Positions 22,176 to 32,991 of a stretch of DNA of 64,000 nt are shown here, in pieces; the first letter of the stretch is position 1; every line of letters begins with the position of its first letter. The position numbers and the translations under genes are program-made. The stretch covers positions 527,840 through 591,839 of the forward strand of contig JXTB01000232.1 in NCBI GenBank assembly GCA_002914805.1. Reading direction: 5' to 3'. This DNA is from Parasponia andersonii. Lineage: Eukaryota > Streptophyta > Magnoliopsida > Rosales > Cannabaceae. Under the pieces are notes generated by a model, which had not been told where the DNA came from, ran no database searches, and was given only the letters and a program-made list of their open reading frames with translations.

Positions 22176-22744
22176 CATACATCATTCATGTTTATCTTTT
22201 GTAACTAGGAAGGTCAATATGCCTGCTTTTTAGAATCATAAAGACCCAATTAATTTTAGTAAGCTTAAGTAGATAATATGTGGCATTAAGTTTAAATCAA
22301 GCTTAAAAAGACTACACAAGTGAAGGCTGGCAATGAATAACTGCAAAACCATTATGTTAAACCAATTTCAAGCAAGTGCAGTTCTACGCATTACCGTAGT
22401 GATAGATGACCACAAACATAGTAATAAATACTTGAACATCCCAGAAATGGACACAATTGAAAAATGGAAAAACTAGGAAATAAAAGTTCCAAATGCCCAA
22501 AAGAGCAATTTAATTCTTTATATAATGTACTTTTGTACAACAATTGAAAAGCTGTGCACCATACGTTATACATATTCTATGTTTAAACTAGGGCCTATCT
22601 AAAAGTTATATTTACAAGGACATCAGTAAACCTGCATTTGGCATCTTCTTACTGTCATGTCGAATAATTCATAAAGAATTTACATAACAAGAAACCGGTA
22701 TAACATCTTAAAGGATGTAACAATTGGTGTGGAGGTGAAACTTT
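22176..22744. other. Convergent intergenic region, parent of the duplicated flanks
   Basis: Lies between the 3' end of P450 copy 3 and the 3' end of the amidase-like gene. It is the undisturbed version of the sequence behind copies 1 and 2. No RNA or protein gene was recognised; the frame at 22391-22573 is not supported. Confidence 0.6.
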
Positions 22745-25700
22745 CTAGCAGTTCCGTGGTCTGGAGTACTTGGGAGGCAGGGACGGGCACCTTTCATTCA
22801 TGTGCGGGTATGGTTCCATCGTATTATATCCAGGTAATTCCATACGATACTTACCTCGAATCTGACAAAACGGAAGTTTAACTGTGTCCCCGTCATTGCA
22901 CCACTTCGGCAGGCGGCTTGGATCATCCTCAAAGAATTTAAGAATGTAAGCATCTTTTATCTGCATTATCAGCAATAAAATTATTTAAAAAATGCACATC
23001 CCCGAAAAGACCTAAAAGTCTAAAACAGCACATCTTCCGTGGATGTAAATAAAGCCTTTAAGAGTTTCTCTTTTCCCATTTTTGTTAACCCTAAGTATTA
23101 CAAAGGTATCATATTAATGCGGGAAGAGATCACTTCTCATCAGTTTTGCTTATCACGTATCATACTTCAGGAAACTTACTAAGAGATTTAGAAACAGGAT
23201 TCCTTTAACGAAGATATTATTTCTACATCCTGACAAACTAAAATCATGGAGATGAATATAAAGCCTACCTATCTATTCAAGTATACAGAATTAAATTTTC
23301 CTGGATGAACTTACCGTAAACTCAGTGACTTGAATAGAGCTAGCAATTGGATCAAAAAGTCCAGCCTCCTTGTACATTTCAAGAACGAAAGCAATACAAG
23401 ATGCTGACTTCCCGTCATTGTACACCCAATCATCCTGCTCGGGAATTGTCAACAGCTTATCAAAAGAGGATCCACGCTTTTCAGTTTCTACAAGAATGTC
23501 AGGAAGATCAAGGCCCTGCATGCAATATAAACGTCAAACCATATCTCCAATTTAAAAAAATAAATAAATAAGAATTCCACAAATAATCTAGAAAAGGAAG
23601 AGTTCTATTATTTATTTCCTTTTATTTTTTCTTTCTCGAATGTAAACAGGGAATGTGAAATCTTCAGGAAGAGTATTATTATTTATTCTTTTTTTTCTCC
23701 TCCGAACTTAAACAGGGAATGTGTCATCTTCAGACAATCATTTAGTTCATGATATGTTTATGCTTTTCTGTTACACAGAAGTCACAAAAGCCCACTTAGT
23801 GGGCTTGCCTTCATGTCTAGTTTATGATATCTGATCATTAGAAATCAGTTGATCATTGGAGAAAGAAATGGTTAATCTATGTAAAGAATCGAATTGGCTC
23901 AAATCTAATTTAAAAAACTCTTTTGAGTACGAAAATGAAGATGTCACAAGACCTGAGTTCCAAGGCGCTTGTTCAAGGCTTCATTCCACATGTTAGCCGC
24001 ATATGCAGGCTGTATTTGGTTCCAAACTGTCATAACAGATGCAACCTGCAGTAAAACGGATCTAATAATTAAAACCAATTAATCAAGAACTTTTGAAACA
24101 CTCAATCATGAGCAGGCAAACAAAAGAGGGGAAGGGGGAAAAATCAATTGTTCATTCCTGGTTCAAGGTGGTTTATATGCTTGGGCTGAGAGAAGGACAG
24201 ATCCAAACTAAATTTAATTCCACCTTTTTTGGGCATGATACTACGAATGTTAGTTTGATTTCCAATGATATCAGCATCCTAAGACACGAACTCAATGTTG
24301 ACAGAATAGGAACTTGCAAGAGTTAAAACCAACTTTGACAACATTCAGTATAACAAACCCAATTTAGCTATTTTCTAGGTTAACCACATGGAAAGAGCAA
24401 TAACCAGATGTAACTAACTCAATTTTTTTTATGGACGTAACAGTTCATATGCCAGATAGAATAGATACATTAACGTCCAAATATAATTTCAAAGGACCCT
24501 ATTAGTTAATTGCTACTTATGGAACACCTAAAATAATGCAGACGTGAGGACACAACATACATGCAAATGCCAAATCAACTTACACTTCTAATGTTTGGGG
24601 AACCAAAAGTCAGACATTCCAAAACAAAAATATTTAAAGCCTGAAACTGCATTAACAAGGCTAAAAACACAAATAAAAATACTACACTTAAAGAAAAAAT
24701 CAAAACCCCGATAATAATTCTAAAAAGGTAGATCATAGATTATATATGGTACCAGATGGGCATCCAATGGAGGTGGATAGTTTCCATCTACTGTGTCTAT
24801 CCAGCTAAATATCATGTTATGATATCCATAAGGTTTTCCATCCATGCTCCTTGCATACTCCCAAGCAGCTGTCTCATTAAATTTTGCACGAATATCAGGA
24901 TGCAATGGAAGCAACGCAATATGGGGATTAGAGTCATCTTTATTCAGCTCAAATTCCCACCACTCATCCCATGGTAGCAGAGCAATAATATCATCTCCCT
25001 ACAAAAGGAATGGCAATAGTCACTTTGCATTTAACACGAGCAACTAATAAAGTAACATATAGTTAAACCCCCACACATTTCCTTCCAAACTTGATTTTAT
25101 AGAATATCCACCTAAAACCACTTTTTCCCACTAAAAGAGAAAGTAATGTAAACAATTCCAAAATGACGATGGCATTATGAAGCAACTGGCTTTCTCGTAT
25201 ACTATTTTAGCAATATGTCCACCTGTTCATTTTCGTGTCCTGATTCACCAACCCACAGCTTCCCTTCAGAATCTCTCAAGCAAACAGCACTATGACCAGC
25301 ATAAGTTCCACTAACCCACTTCTCTAAAGTCTCAAAACCACCCCACCGACCACGGATCTTTGATATCGCAAGGAAATCTCCAGAGTGAATGTCATCAACA
25401 GTAATGTTTGTTACCCATGGCTGAGGACGTTGATCAAAAGAAGCCCCCATATGCTTCTTGAGAAATGCAAGATTGGAGTTCTCTCCCCATCCGGTATTTG
25501 TAAATAAAGGGAAGACCTCCCACAGCGCTTCGAGAGTTCCCAGCATCCCTGCTTGCATGAGAAAAATCGAAACTCCTCTTTGTTTAACCTGATATGTACA
25601 GAGTAAGAGTCAGATTATAACAAATGTAAGAGTCATATTATAACAAATGCTTTCTTCTTAGAAACTTGAATATTTAGCAAGTTCCAAACTAGAAAAACTG

Positions 25701-27556
25701 GCACTTCTTACATATTCATACTCAGCTTTCCCTTCCCATGCCTCAAACTCAAGTGTATGCTCTCGAGATAGGAAATAGTAATCCCATGTAACACGGTATG
25801 GAGTTGCAAAGACATATATATCCATGCATGTCCAACTATGAGCTTTGCTAACCTGCATTTAGAACACATGTAATCCTTTATTTCCTTGCTAGGATAGAAC
25901 AGAAAAAATTTTGAACTCATGGCAATCAGAAGCTTGAAAATAATAAAAATTTTATTCCCCCCGCCCCCACCTTCCAATAAATAAATAAATAAATAAACTA
26001 AAGAGTAAAACTACGAGTTTCTGTAGCTTGATTATTTGTAAGTGATCGAACTAAATTCTGATTCATGAAATATCATGACTTGTTACATATTCCCAAATAG
26101 TCTTCAAGAGTTATTACAGAATTTCAATGTCTTCAAAGTTCAAACCTGAAAGATTATGATAGACCCCAATACACTGCGTGTGAAAACCAAGATATGGATG
26201 CTTAAGCAGGGGCTGTTGGGGTTTTGCTGGTATTTTAGGATGGGGTATTTTGGGGAAAATCTGTTAGTGGGAAGAGAAGAATACAGGTAGGGTATATAGG
26301 GGTTTGTGGGGTCAACGAGAGGAGTATTGGGAAACTAGTGAGTGGGTTATTGGAGCTGAGCTCCATGGGAGGGTTCTAGGCCTCTTGAATGCCTAGAGTT
26401 ACTGTATCTTCTACCTCTATCATATTTTCAATATATCAGTAGTCCTATTGCCTCAATCTCCTCTATTTCTATTCTCCATAACCTGTGATTATTCCACTGG
26501 GTCCTATCAGATTATACCGATTGGAATCCATGAGCATAGATCCCCACCATAGACGTTATGCAACTCCAAGTCCAACCCACTTATCCAAAACTAATACTTT
26601 CACAAAATTAACCATTTGACCAGAAAAGAAAAACTAAACACAAATAATGGTATCCCTCAAATCACAACCTTTAAAACCCCATAAAAACTAAACAACAAAA
26701 CTCAAGTCCCAGCCATCAAGTTCCCAGATATGCAAAACTATTTTCTCAGACTAGCAAACCCGCCAATCAAAATCAAACTCACCAAAACTCGGATTAACCA
26801 ATAAACTTATTCAAATCCATTCAAACACCGAATAAGAAATACCCAGTCCTCCAAACTCGAATAAAAATGTGCAGAACAACCCAAATTGGGATAGATATAT
26901 ATATCAAGTTTAAGACCTTGATATGAAGGGATCCACCACCAAATTCAGTGCCACTCTAGTTATAAAATCCCAGCTCTATGGTCAATGGAGTTCACAAAAT
27001 TCCAATACCCAAACGTGAAAAACTATTTTCTCAGACTAGCAAACCCGCCAACCAAAATCAATCTCACCAAAACTCGGATTAACCAATAAACTTATTCAAG
27101 TCCATTTAAACACCAAATAAGAAATATCCAGTTCTCCAAACTCGAATAAAAATATCCAGAACAAACCAAATTGAAAAAAACGAAAAAAAAAAAAAAAGAA
27201 GAAGAAGTTAAGTTTCAGACCTTGATATGAAGAGTTCCACCACCAAATTCAGTGCCACTCTTGTTATGAAACTCAACCCAAGCTGTATTCTCGTAAAAGC
27301 AAGCTCCTTTCCAAGCAAGGGTGTTGTTCGGCGACGAGGCCGAGGCTGCGCCAACGAAAGTGGGCAAAAGGTCAACGGCGCTGTGGAGAGAGTTGAGGAT
27401 AGGCCACGAGAGCTGCCTGGGCAAGAGAGGAAGCGCGTCCCGGATATGAAACGGAAGCTTTACGGCACCGCCGAGTGGTGATGACGACGATGACGAGAAG
27501 GAGATGAGGGTTATGAAAATGGCTGCGAAGAGTAAAGACGAAGAAGAGGAAGCCAT
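22745..27556 (-). CDS. Conserved plant secreted/ER protein, likely permuted papain-like (YiiX/C92-type) fold
   Basis: Seven exons, all in phase 0 with GT-AG ends: 27221-27556, 25712-25852, 25223-25588, 24753-24998, 23953-24045, 23315-23515, 22745-22960; 532 aa. The N-terminus is a Ser-rich hydrophobic signal peptide (about residues 1-26). From memory it resembles Arabidopsis At4g27020/At5g54870, often labelled inositol trisphosphate 5-phosphatase; I see no phosphatase motif. Instead a GDF..(S)..AGHSAV block (His about 258), GES (about 273-275), EYARSMDGKPYGY (about 328-340) and NDGKSASCIAFVLEMY (Cys about 434) follow the order of permuted NlpC/P60 enzymes: His first, Cys last. The C-terminus is Cys/Pro-rich. 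The intact copy parents the relics behind P450 copies 1 and 2. The gene model is sure; the function is inferred. Confidence 0.85.
23597..23740. repeat. Short tandem duplication in intron 5
   Basis: Two units of roughly 75 bp share GGAAGAG..TATTATTTATT and AACAGGGAATGTG..ATCTTCAG. Located between exons 6 and 5 of the amidase-like gene, with no splice signals disturbed as far as seen. Confidence 0.6.
26157..26509. mobile_element. Solo LTR in intron 1 of the amidase-like gene
   Basis: 353 bp starting TGATAG and ending CTATCA (6-bp inverted ends), flanked by perfect 5-bp duplications GATTA at 26152-26156 and 26510-26514. It contains a TATA-like GTATATAGG near 26289 and a polyadenylation-like AATATATC near 26431. 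There is no internal domain, so it is a solo LTR left by LTR-LTR recombination or a partial insertion. The family was not identified. Confidence 0.85.
26700..27220 (-). repeat. Decayed tandem duplication covering the exon 1/intron 1 boundary
   Basis: About 250 bp of intron (CAGACTAGCAAACCCGCCAA at 26749 and 27036; ACTCGGATTAACCAATAAAC in both) is repeated. Between the two, 26931-26980 repeats the last 50 bases of exon 1 (CACCACCAAATTCAGTGCCACTC) including its donor, with substitutions. This leaves an internal ghost copy of the exon end inside intron 1. Confidence 0.8.
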
Positions 27557-27644
27557 TGTTGCTTGCTTTGCTTTGCTTTGCTTCGCTTTTTTTCTCTGTC
27601 TCTGCACCTAACTCTGAACTCGTTTCTTGCGCTTTGGGCACATA

Positions 27645-27647
<3 letters not shown>

Positions 27648-27690
<43 letters not shown>
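27648..27690. repeat. (GA)n microsatellite in the 5' leader or promoter
   Basis: About 43 bp of uninterrupted GA lies 92-134 bp upstream of the amidase-like ATG (CT on the coding strand). GA/CT tracts near plant start sites are possible BPC-factor sites, but this is only a positional inference. Confidence 0.85.
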
Positions 27691-27693
<3 letters not shown>

Positions 27694-29340
27694 GATTTTG
27701 TTTTGTTTTTGGTGAATCCTTCCGTTGTTTATATGATCAATGTTTTTGGACATATGTTAAGAACGTGGATATTTCTTATTAATTGGTTAAATCATCTTTT
27801 TGGATTACCATAATTTTAATTTCTCCCACATTTAATACCCCAATAATAACTCATTTTGAACATAATTAGATGCTCTCTTTTTTTATTTTTTGGGAAAGGG
27901 TATATAGTTTGATGCTAAAAGTAAGGCTTGGAAAAATATAATTCAGGTAAGCAAGTTGTGACATTTGAGAATTGATGGACCGAAATTGAGACAAAAATGT
28001 AATTCAGGTGTTATAATTGAAATTTGGGTTATTTTATGTGAACAATGTTTTGGATCGAAAGTATTATACCGATGCTACTTATTAGACCGAATTAATTTTT
28101 TTTTAACCTTCATTTTGTTTCCCTCTAATTCATAATACTTTTTGTTTCAAAAAGTCTGTTTAAATTTTGTTTTGTTGTAGTCTGCTTTTATTTGCTTTGA
28201 GGAGTTTAGTAGATGAAAGTGGTTAACAAAGCACTTTTGCTATTAGTGTGACCCCTGTATCTTAAAACCTAGTATTTGGCTACTTAATCTGATTGGGATC
28301 TCAAATCTTATAATACTACGTGAGTTTCATTATTGTATTCTATTGGTATATAATATTGATTTTATTTATAAGCGTTTAGCATTCACGATCTGAATTCTAT
28401 TCAGTTTGATTCGAAAAGTTCACAGTGCGATATATGTGTAATTTTGTAATTAGGAGAATTTTTTGAAAATCACCATTGATGTTGTTGGGGTACAGGGGGC
28501 TTTATCCTTGAGGAGTGGACTTGTTTTATATGCTTGATTTTTTCGTACATATTTTATCTGTATATATATATATATATTTTAGGGTTTTAAAATTATATAT
28601 ATTTCAGTTTAGTCGTGTAAAATTTAATTTTCTGTACTCAATTTTCAATATTTTTTTCTCCTTTGTAAGTGATTTTTTTTTATTAGGATTTTTCTATACA
28701 TATTTTGTCTGTGCATATATGTATTTTAGAGTTTTGGAATTATATATATTTCGGTTTAGCCGTATTAGTCTCAATCTTTGGACTCAGTTTTCGACATTTT
28801 TTTTTCTTTTGCTAGTAATTTTTCCCAATTAAAATTTTTCACTTAAATCTGTACATTTTTTATTTTTCATTCTATTGTCTTTATTGTTTGTTAATTCCTA
28901 ACATTAAGTTTTAAATTATTAATTGAATGTCGAAAATTCACTTCACCAGATGATATTAAAAAAAGTATATATAATGAAATGGATCCTAGCATTATGGGAT
29001 CTAAAATAGGATTTATTCAAAATAACTCACTAATCATCGGAGTCAAATTACTGACCTAGTGTCATAACAAGTTCGGTGCCTGTAAACATAGAATTGGGAT
29101 TATGGGATGAAGTTATGCTTCAACGATAATTATTTATGAGGAATACTCTAATCGTTATTCTCAATTTAGTTTTTTAAACTTAAGTGGGTAATTTTTACAG
29201 TATCTAAATTATATATTTGCATAATTTGTAGTGACCTTCCAAAATCTCACTTGGGCTTCTATTGTTATATAAAAACTTATTAAAGTAAAAAGTGATCAAC
29301 AAAATGCATACTTCAATTTTTATTTTCTTTATATCTATAA
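27691..29340. other. AT-rich intergenic region
   Basis: Spacer between the divergently placed amidase-like and FAD4 genes. No gene was seen. It contains a tandem duplication of period about 151 bp (28530-28825), where TACATATTTTATCTG and TACATATTTTGTCTG mark equivalent points. Frames here are low-complexity. Confidence 0.6.
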
Positions 29341-29344
29341 GGAG

Positions 29345-29715
29345 TGAATTACAAAAAACAAAAATAAAAAATCTTAAAATTTGGATATTTTATAATTTAA
29401 ATATTGAGATTTGAACTTGTAAAATAATACCTTAATACTTAAAATTTACGTAAATTAATATCTTGAATTAACTTTTTGAACAATTCTAATAATAAAAAGA
29501 TAATAATATTATCTATCAAAACTATATTAGACCTTATTATTTTTTTTAATTTTGAGAGTATTATTATCTATTACTTGTTAAAGAGTATTATTATCTTTTA
29601 CTTGTTAAAGTTATTCAAAAAGTCAATTCATAGTATAAATTTTCAAAAAAAATTTCAGGTATTATTTTACAGAAATCAAACTTAAAAATTAAAATTGCAG
29701 AACACTCTACTTCTT
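29345..29715. mobile_element. AT-rich foldback (inverted-repeat) element
   Basis: The left arm (about 29390-29510, with TGTAAAATAATACCTTAA and TTAACTTTTTGAACAA) is the imperfect inverted repeat of the right arm (about 29575-29700, reverse complement CTGTAAAATAATACCTGAAA and TTGACTTTTTGAATAA). A 27-bp direct duplication around TATTATTATCT..TACTTGTTAAAG lies in the loop side of the right arm. Target duplications were not identified and the ends are approximate. Confidence 0.6.
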
Positions 29716-30054
29716 TTTCTTTTTTTTTTTAAAAAAAAAAAAACAGTTTACCCTATCTATAACTATTAATTTGAAAAGAGCAAAAAAATTAAATTAACAA
29801 TGGCTGGGCCCACAATATTAATATTACAATGGCTGAACAGGACCACCCAAAGAGGGCTGGCAGGCCATTATGGGCCTAACCAGGTTGTACTAGCTACTGA
29901 GCACATTAATATTTTCTCTCTCTCTCTCTCTTTCTTTTTCTTTTTCGATAATAAGCACATTGATATCTTGAGAAAGATCAAACACCACTAATAAAAGACA
30001 CCAGGGGAAAAAAAAAAACCAAAAACTACTCAAAAAAATTCCAAAAAAAAAAAC

Positions 30055-30795
30055 ACTAACAAAAAAGTTGAAAATACCACAAACTTTCCTGTATTTTAGT
30101 AAAATGTTAGTTTTTACCCCTCTGTTTTTAGAAATACAAAATCTGTACCCTTAGTTTGTCAAACTGGGCCAAAACTATCCTACTAACCTATGGTGAGTTT
30201 TCTTTTTTACATTTTGTTTTACTAAATATCTAATTTTTTTATTTGTATAGCTAAATGTCCAAAAACATATATTTTCACAGCATTTGAAAAAACAAACATT
30301 CATTTAAAATGGGTCCAAAATTTAATCGTTTTGTTATATGATTCAATTTTCAATATCCTTTGACCGTTTTCTTATCCAAATTTAGAAAAAGTGCCATTGG
30401 TCAAATAATTAAATTATTAGTTAAGCTTACAACAAAACAACTTAGATTTGAACTACTTATATTTATTCTTCAAAAAATATCATAATATATATATATATAT
30501 TTTTTTTTTTTTTTAAAAAAAAGATGTTTGATTGTAGAGTTAATGAGATAATTATACTATTTGATTAATCTTGACTAAGGATATTAGAATAAAGATAATT
30601 GTACTCTCTGATTAATCTTGACTAAGGATATTAGAATTAACTCAAAACATAATGTTAACAAAATCTGACTCGATGAATGATATTGACCCAATTGGACAGA
30701 TTGGGAAGATATATTTTGTATTTTCAAAAACACATGGCAGAATATGGTATCTTGCTAAAACACGAGAGCTTTTGGTATTTTCCCAAAAAAATATT
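30055..30795. mobile_element. Possible terminal-inverted-repeat element
   Basis: GAAAATACCACAAACTTTCC near 30070 and the reverse complement of about 30755-30790 (GGGAAAATACCAAAAGCTCT) match imperfectly, followed by TGTATTTTAG and TGTGTTTTAG. The interior has no recognised coding sequence. The ends look like those of common plant DNA transposons, but no target duplication was established. Confidence 0.35.
30547..30640. repeat. 47-bp tandem duplication
   Basis: Two units beginning GATAATT(A/G)TACT and sharing GATTAATCTTGACTAAGGAT, at 30547 and 30594. Confidence 0.85.
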
Positions 30796-32005
30796 CATAA
30801 AGTGGTCTCCATTTTTACTCGCTTTTTTTTTTCACTAAATAAAAATTGATATTTTTTTTCAATTTTTTAAAAATATATTTACTATAAAAATTGATAGATT
30901 CGAACATGTTTGAAATGAAGAATGAGAAGGAGAAGATAGATGAAAGCATTTACGGGAAGGAAAGTGAATGGCAGAAGAGATAGCCAAGCAACAAGAAAGA
31001 ACTCAATTAGAAATTGAAACTTCAATGCATAGGGTTGTTGCTCTCTCATGGAGTTTGGCCCTACTTTGAATTTTTTATGTTCTGTTTTGGAACAACAATA
31101 ATTTGCTTTACATCAGGCAAATTATGATAATAATAGTAATTTGTTTACTCCAATACAAGTTAAATTTCTTACATTTTTTTTTCTAGGCCAATGAAAGTCA
31201 ATGATGAACACCACAAAACAATATTACTAGAAATTTTAAAAACCTTCGAAGTCTTATTATAGCACGAAACCGTTTGCCTTATAAATAATAGAAGCTTTTA
31301 AATTTTTTAGTACTTTTGAGTTCGGTTCTTTTCTATAAGTTGAGCATTATTCTATTTTCTCATCCAAGATTCAATTAAACGACACCGCATAAGGTGACCC
31401 TATAAAGGTTTATTATTCTCCTTTAGATGCTTGAGGACTTGAATATTCCTCAAGGGTCATTATCCTTGCTCCAAAAAAATCATTTATGTCCATAATTTTG
31501 GTCAAGAATATACAAGAGACTTCCCTGTAAAGAAAAAGTGTGAAAATAGTAATGTAATACCTTACTTCCCAGTTCCCCCAATCACACACGGTTTCAATGG
31601 TGCCACATATCTAGCTATATAGCCTTGCGGTAATGGAACTTCTCAAGCTCAATGAAAGACCAAAATTTATGGGATTTCAAAGTATTGCATTTTTATTCAT
31701 AAAAAAATAAAATAAAAAGAAAAGAAAAGAAAAAAGAGAAACAGAGTAAGACCAAAACGTATGGTCCATTTCAATTCAAAAAATTAGCCACTTGATGTGC
31801 AGAAGAGGAGTGCACCAATCATATTTTTAAGACTCGTCCCGAAAAATACAAAAGAAGGAACCTTAATGAATATGTGACACATATTGACAACAAGGCGTTT
31901 TTGAGAGATTTGCACTGCACCACGCATACTCTATGACCACCACAATCTCTATTGGCTTAAAAATGCACTCTCCACAGTTGCAGCCACTATTTCAATATTT
32001 TTCCA
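30796..32005. other. Spacer upstream of FAD4
   Basis: No gene recognised. The 3' end (from about 31900) is presumably the FAD4 promoter. Confidence 0.5.
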
Positions 32006-32012
32006 TATATAA
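32006..32012 (+). promoter_or_regulatory. Candidate TATA box of FAD4
   Basis: TATATAA lies 53 bp before the ATG. The pseudogene copies keep TATATATAA at comparable positions (about 39763 and 62357), which supports it. Confidence 0.45.
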
Positions 32013-32064
32013 TTGTTTTCCTTTATGCTATTGTTACATTGGTTTCTCTTAGAAATCCTTCCCA

Positions 32065-32991
32065 ATGTCCATCTTAACCCAAAACAAGCTCCCTTTGAGC
32101 TCCCAACGCCATTTCCACACGTGCCCCTCACTCACTATTCGCACCACCCGGGTACATTGCTTGGCCGCCACTACTACTAAACTGAAAACCGAACCGAACC
32201 AGCTAGTGATAGAACCACGGCTCGTGCCTCCTCCACCTCCAAAAGCAACGGCCAGCACTCCTCCTCGGCTCAATGACCCGAGTCTGCAGTCCACGTGGTC
32301 GCACCGCGCGTGGGTGGCATCCGGGTGCACCACGGTGCTCATTTCTCTAGCCAAGTCCATGGTGGGTGCGGCCAATTTGCATATTTGGGCCGAGCCCACT
32401 TTGGCTGCCTTGGTTGGGTACATATTGGCTGACCTTGGGTCCGGAGTGTATCATTGGGGCATTGACAACTATGGTGGTGCCTCAACTCCAATTTTTGGTG
32501 CCCAAATTGAGGCATTTCAAGGTCACCATAAGTGGCCTTGGACTATCACTAGGCGCCAATTTGCAAACAATTTACATGCCCTTGCTCGTGCCATAACATT
32601 TGTAGTGCTCCCTATAGACCTTATTTGTGACGATCCAATTGTTCTTGGGTTCGTTAGTACGTGCTCTGGCTGCATTATGTTTAGCCAACAATTTCATGCT
32701 TGGGCCCACATGACCAAAAGTCGGCTACCGCCACTGGTGGTGGCGCTACAAGATCTCGGCATCCTCGTGTCACGATCGCAGCACGCCGCCCACCACCGGC
32801 CGCCGTACAACAATAATTACTGCATAGTAAGTGGGGTTTGGAATGAGTTTTTGGACAACCAACAGGTTTTTGAGGCATTGGAGATGCTCTTGTTTTTCAA
32901 GCTAGGGGTTTGGCCCAGGTCTTGGAGTGAACCCAACTCTGATTGGACTGAAGAGACTGAGGCCCCATCTCAGCTCACACCAAATTTATAA
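32065..32991 (+). CDS. FAD4: Plastid fatty acid desaturase 4-like (phosphatidylglycerol 16:0 delta-3-trans desaturase)
   Basis: Single exon, 308 aa, as in the Arabidopsis gene. The Ser/Thr/Arg-rich first about 65 residues look like a chloroplast transit peptide. Hydrophobic segments at about 84-103, 109-126 and 167-197 are the membrane part. Histidine clusters typical of the TMEM189/FAD4 domain are all present: YHWGIDNYG (His130), FQGHHKWPW (His154/155), FHAWAH (His201/205) and SQHAAHHRPPYNNNYC (His230/233/234), presumed ligands of a di-iron centre. The family introduces the trans double bond at C3 of palmitate in plastid phosphatidylglycerol. It is the only intact member among five related sequences in the window. 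The strong call rests on recognised motifs and full length; substrate specificity is inferred. Confidence 0.93.
   Translation: MSILTQNKLPLSSQRHFHTCPSLTIRTTRVHCLAATTTKLKTEPNQLVIEPRLVPPPPPKATASTPPRLNDPSLQSTWSHRAWVASGCTTVLISLAKSMVGAANLHIWAEPTLAALVGYILADLGSGVYHWGIDNYGGASTPIFGAQIEAFQGHHKWPWTITRRQFANNLHALARAITFVVLPIDLICDDPIVLGFVSTCSGCIMFSQQFHAWAHMTKSRLPPLVVALQDLGILVSRSQHAAHHRPPYNNNYCIVSGVWNEFLDNQQVFEALEMLLFFKLGVWPRSWSEPNSDWTEETEAPSQLTPNL

Noticed and set aside
22745..27556. Inositol 1,4,5-trisphosphate 5-phosphatase annotation
   Set aside because: No catalytic motifs of that enzyme class are visible; the label appears to be inherited from database names recalled from memory.
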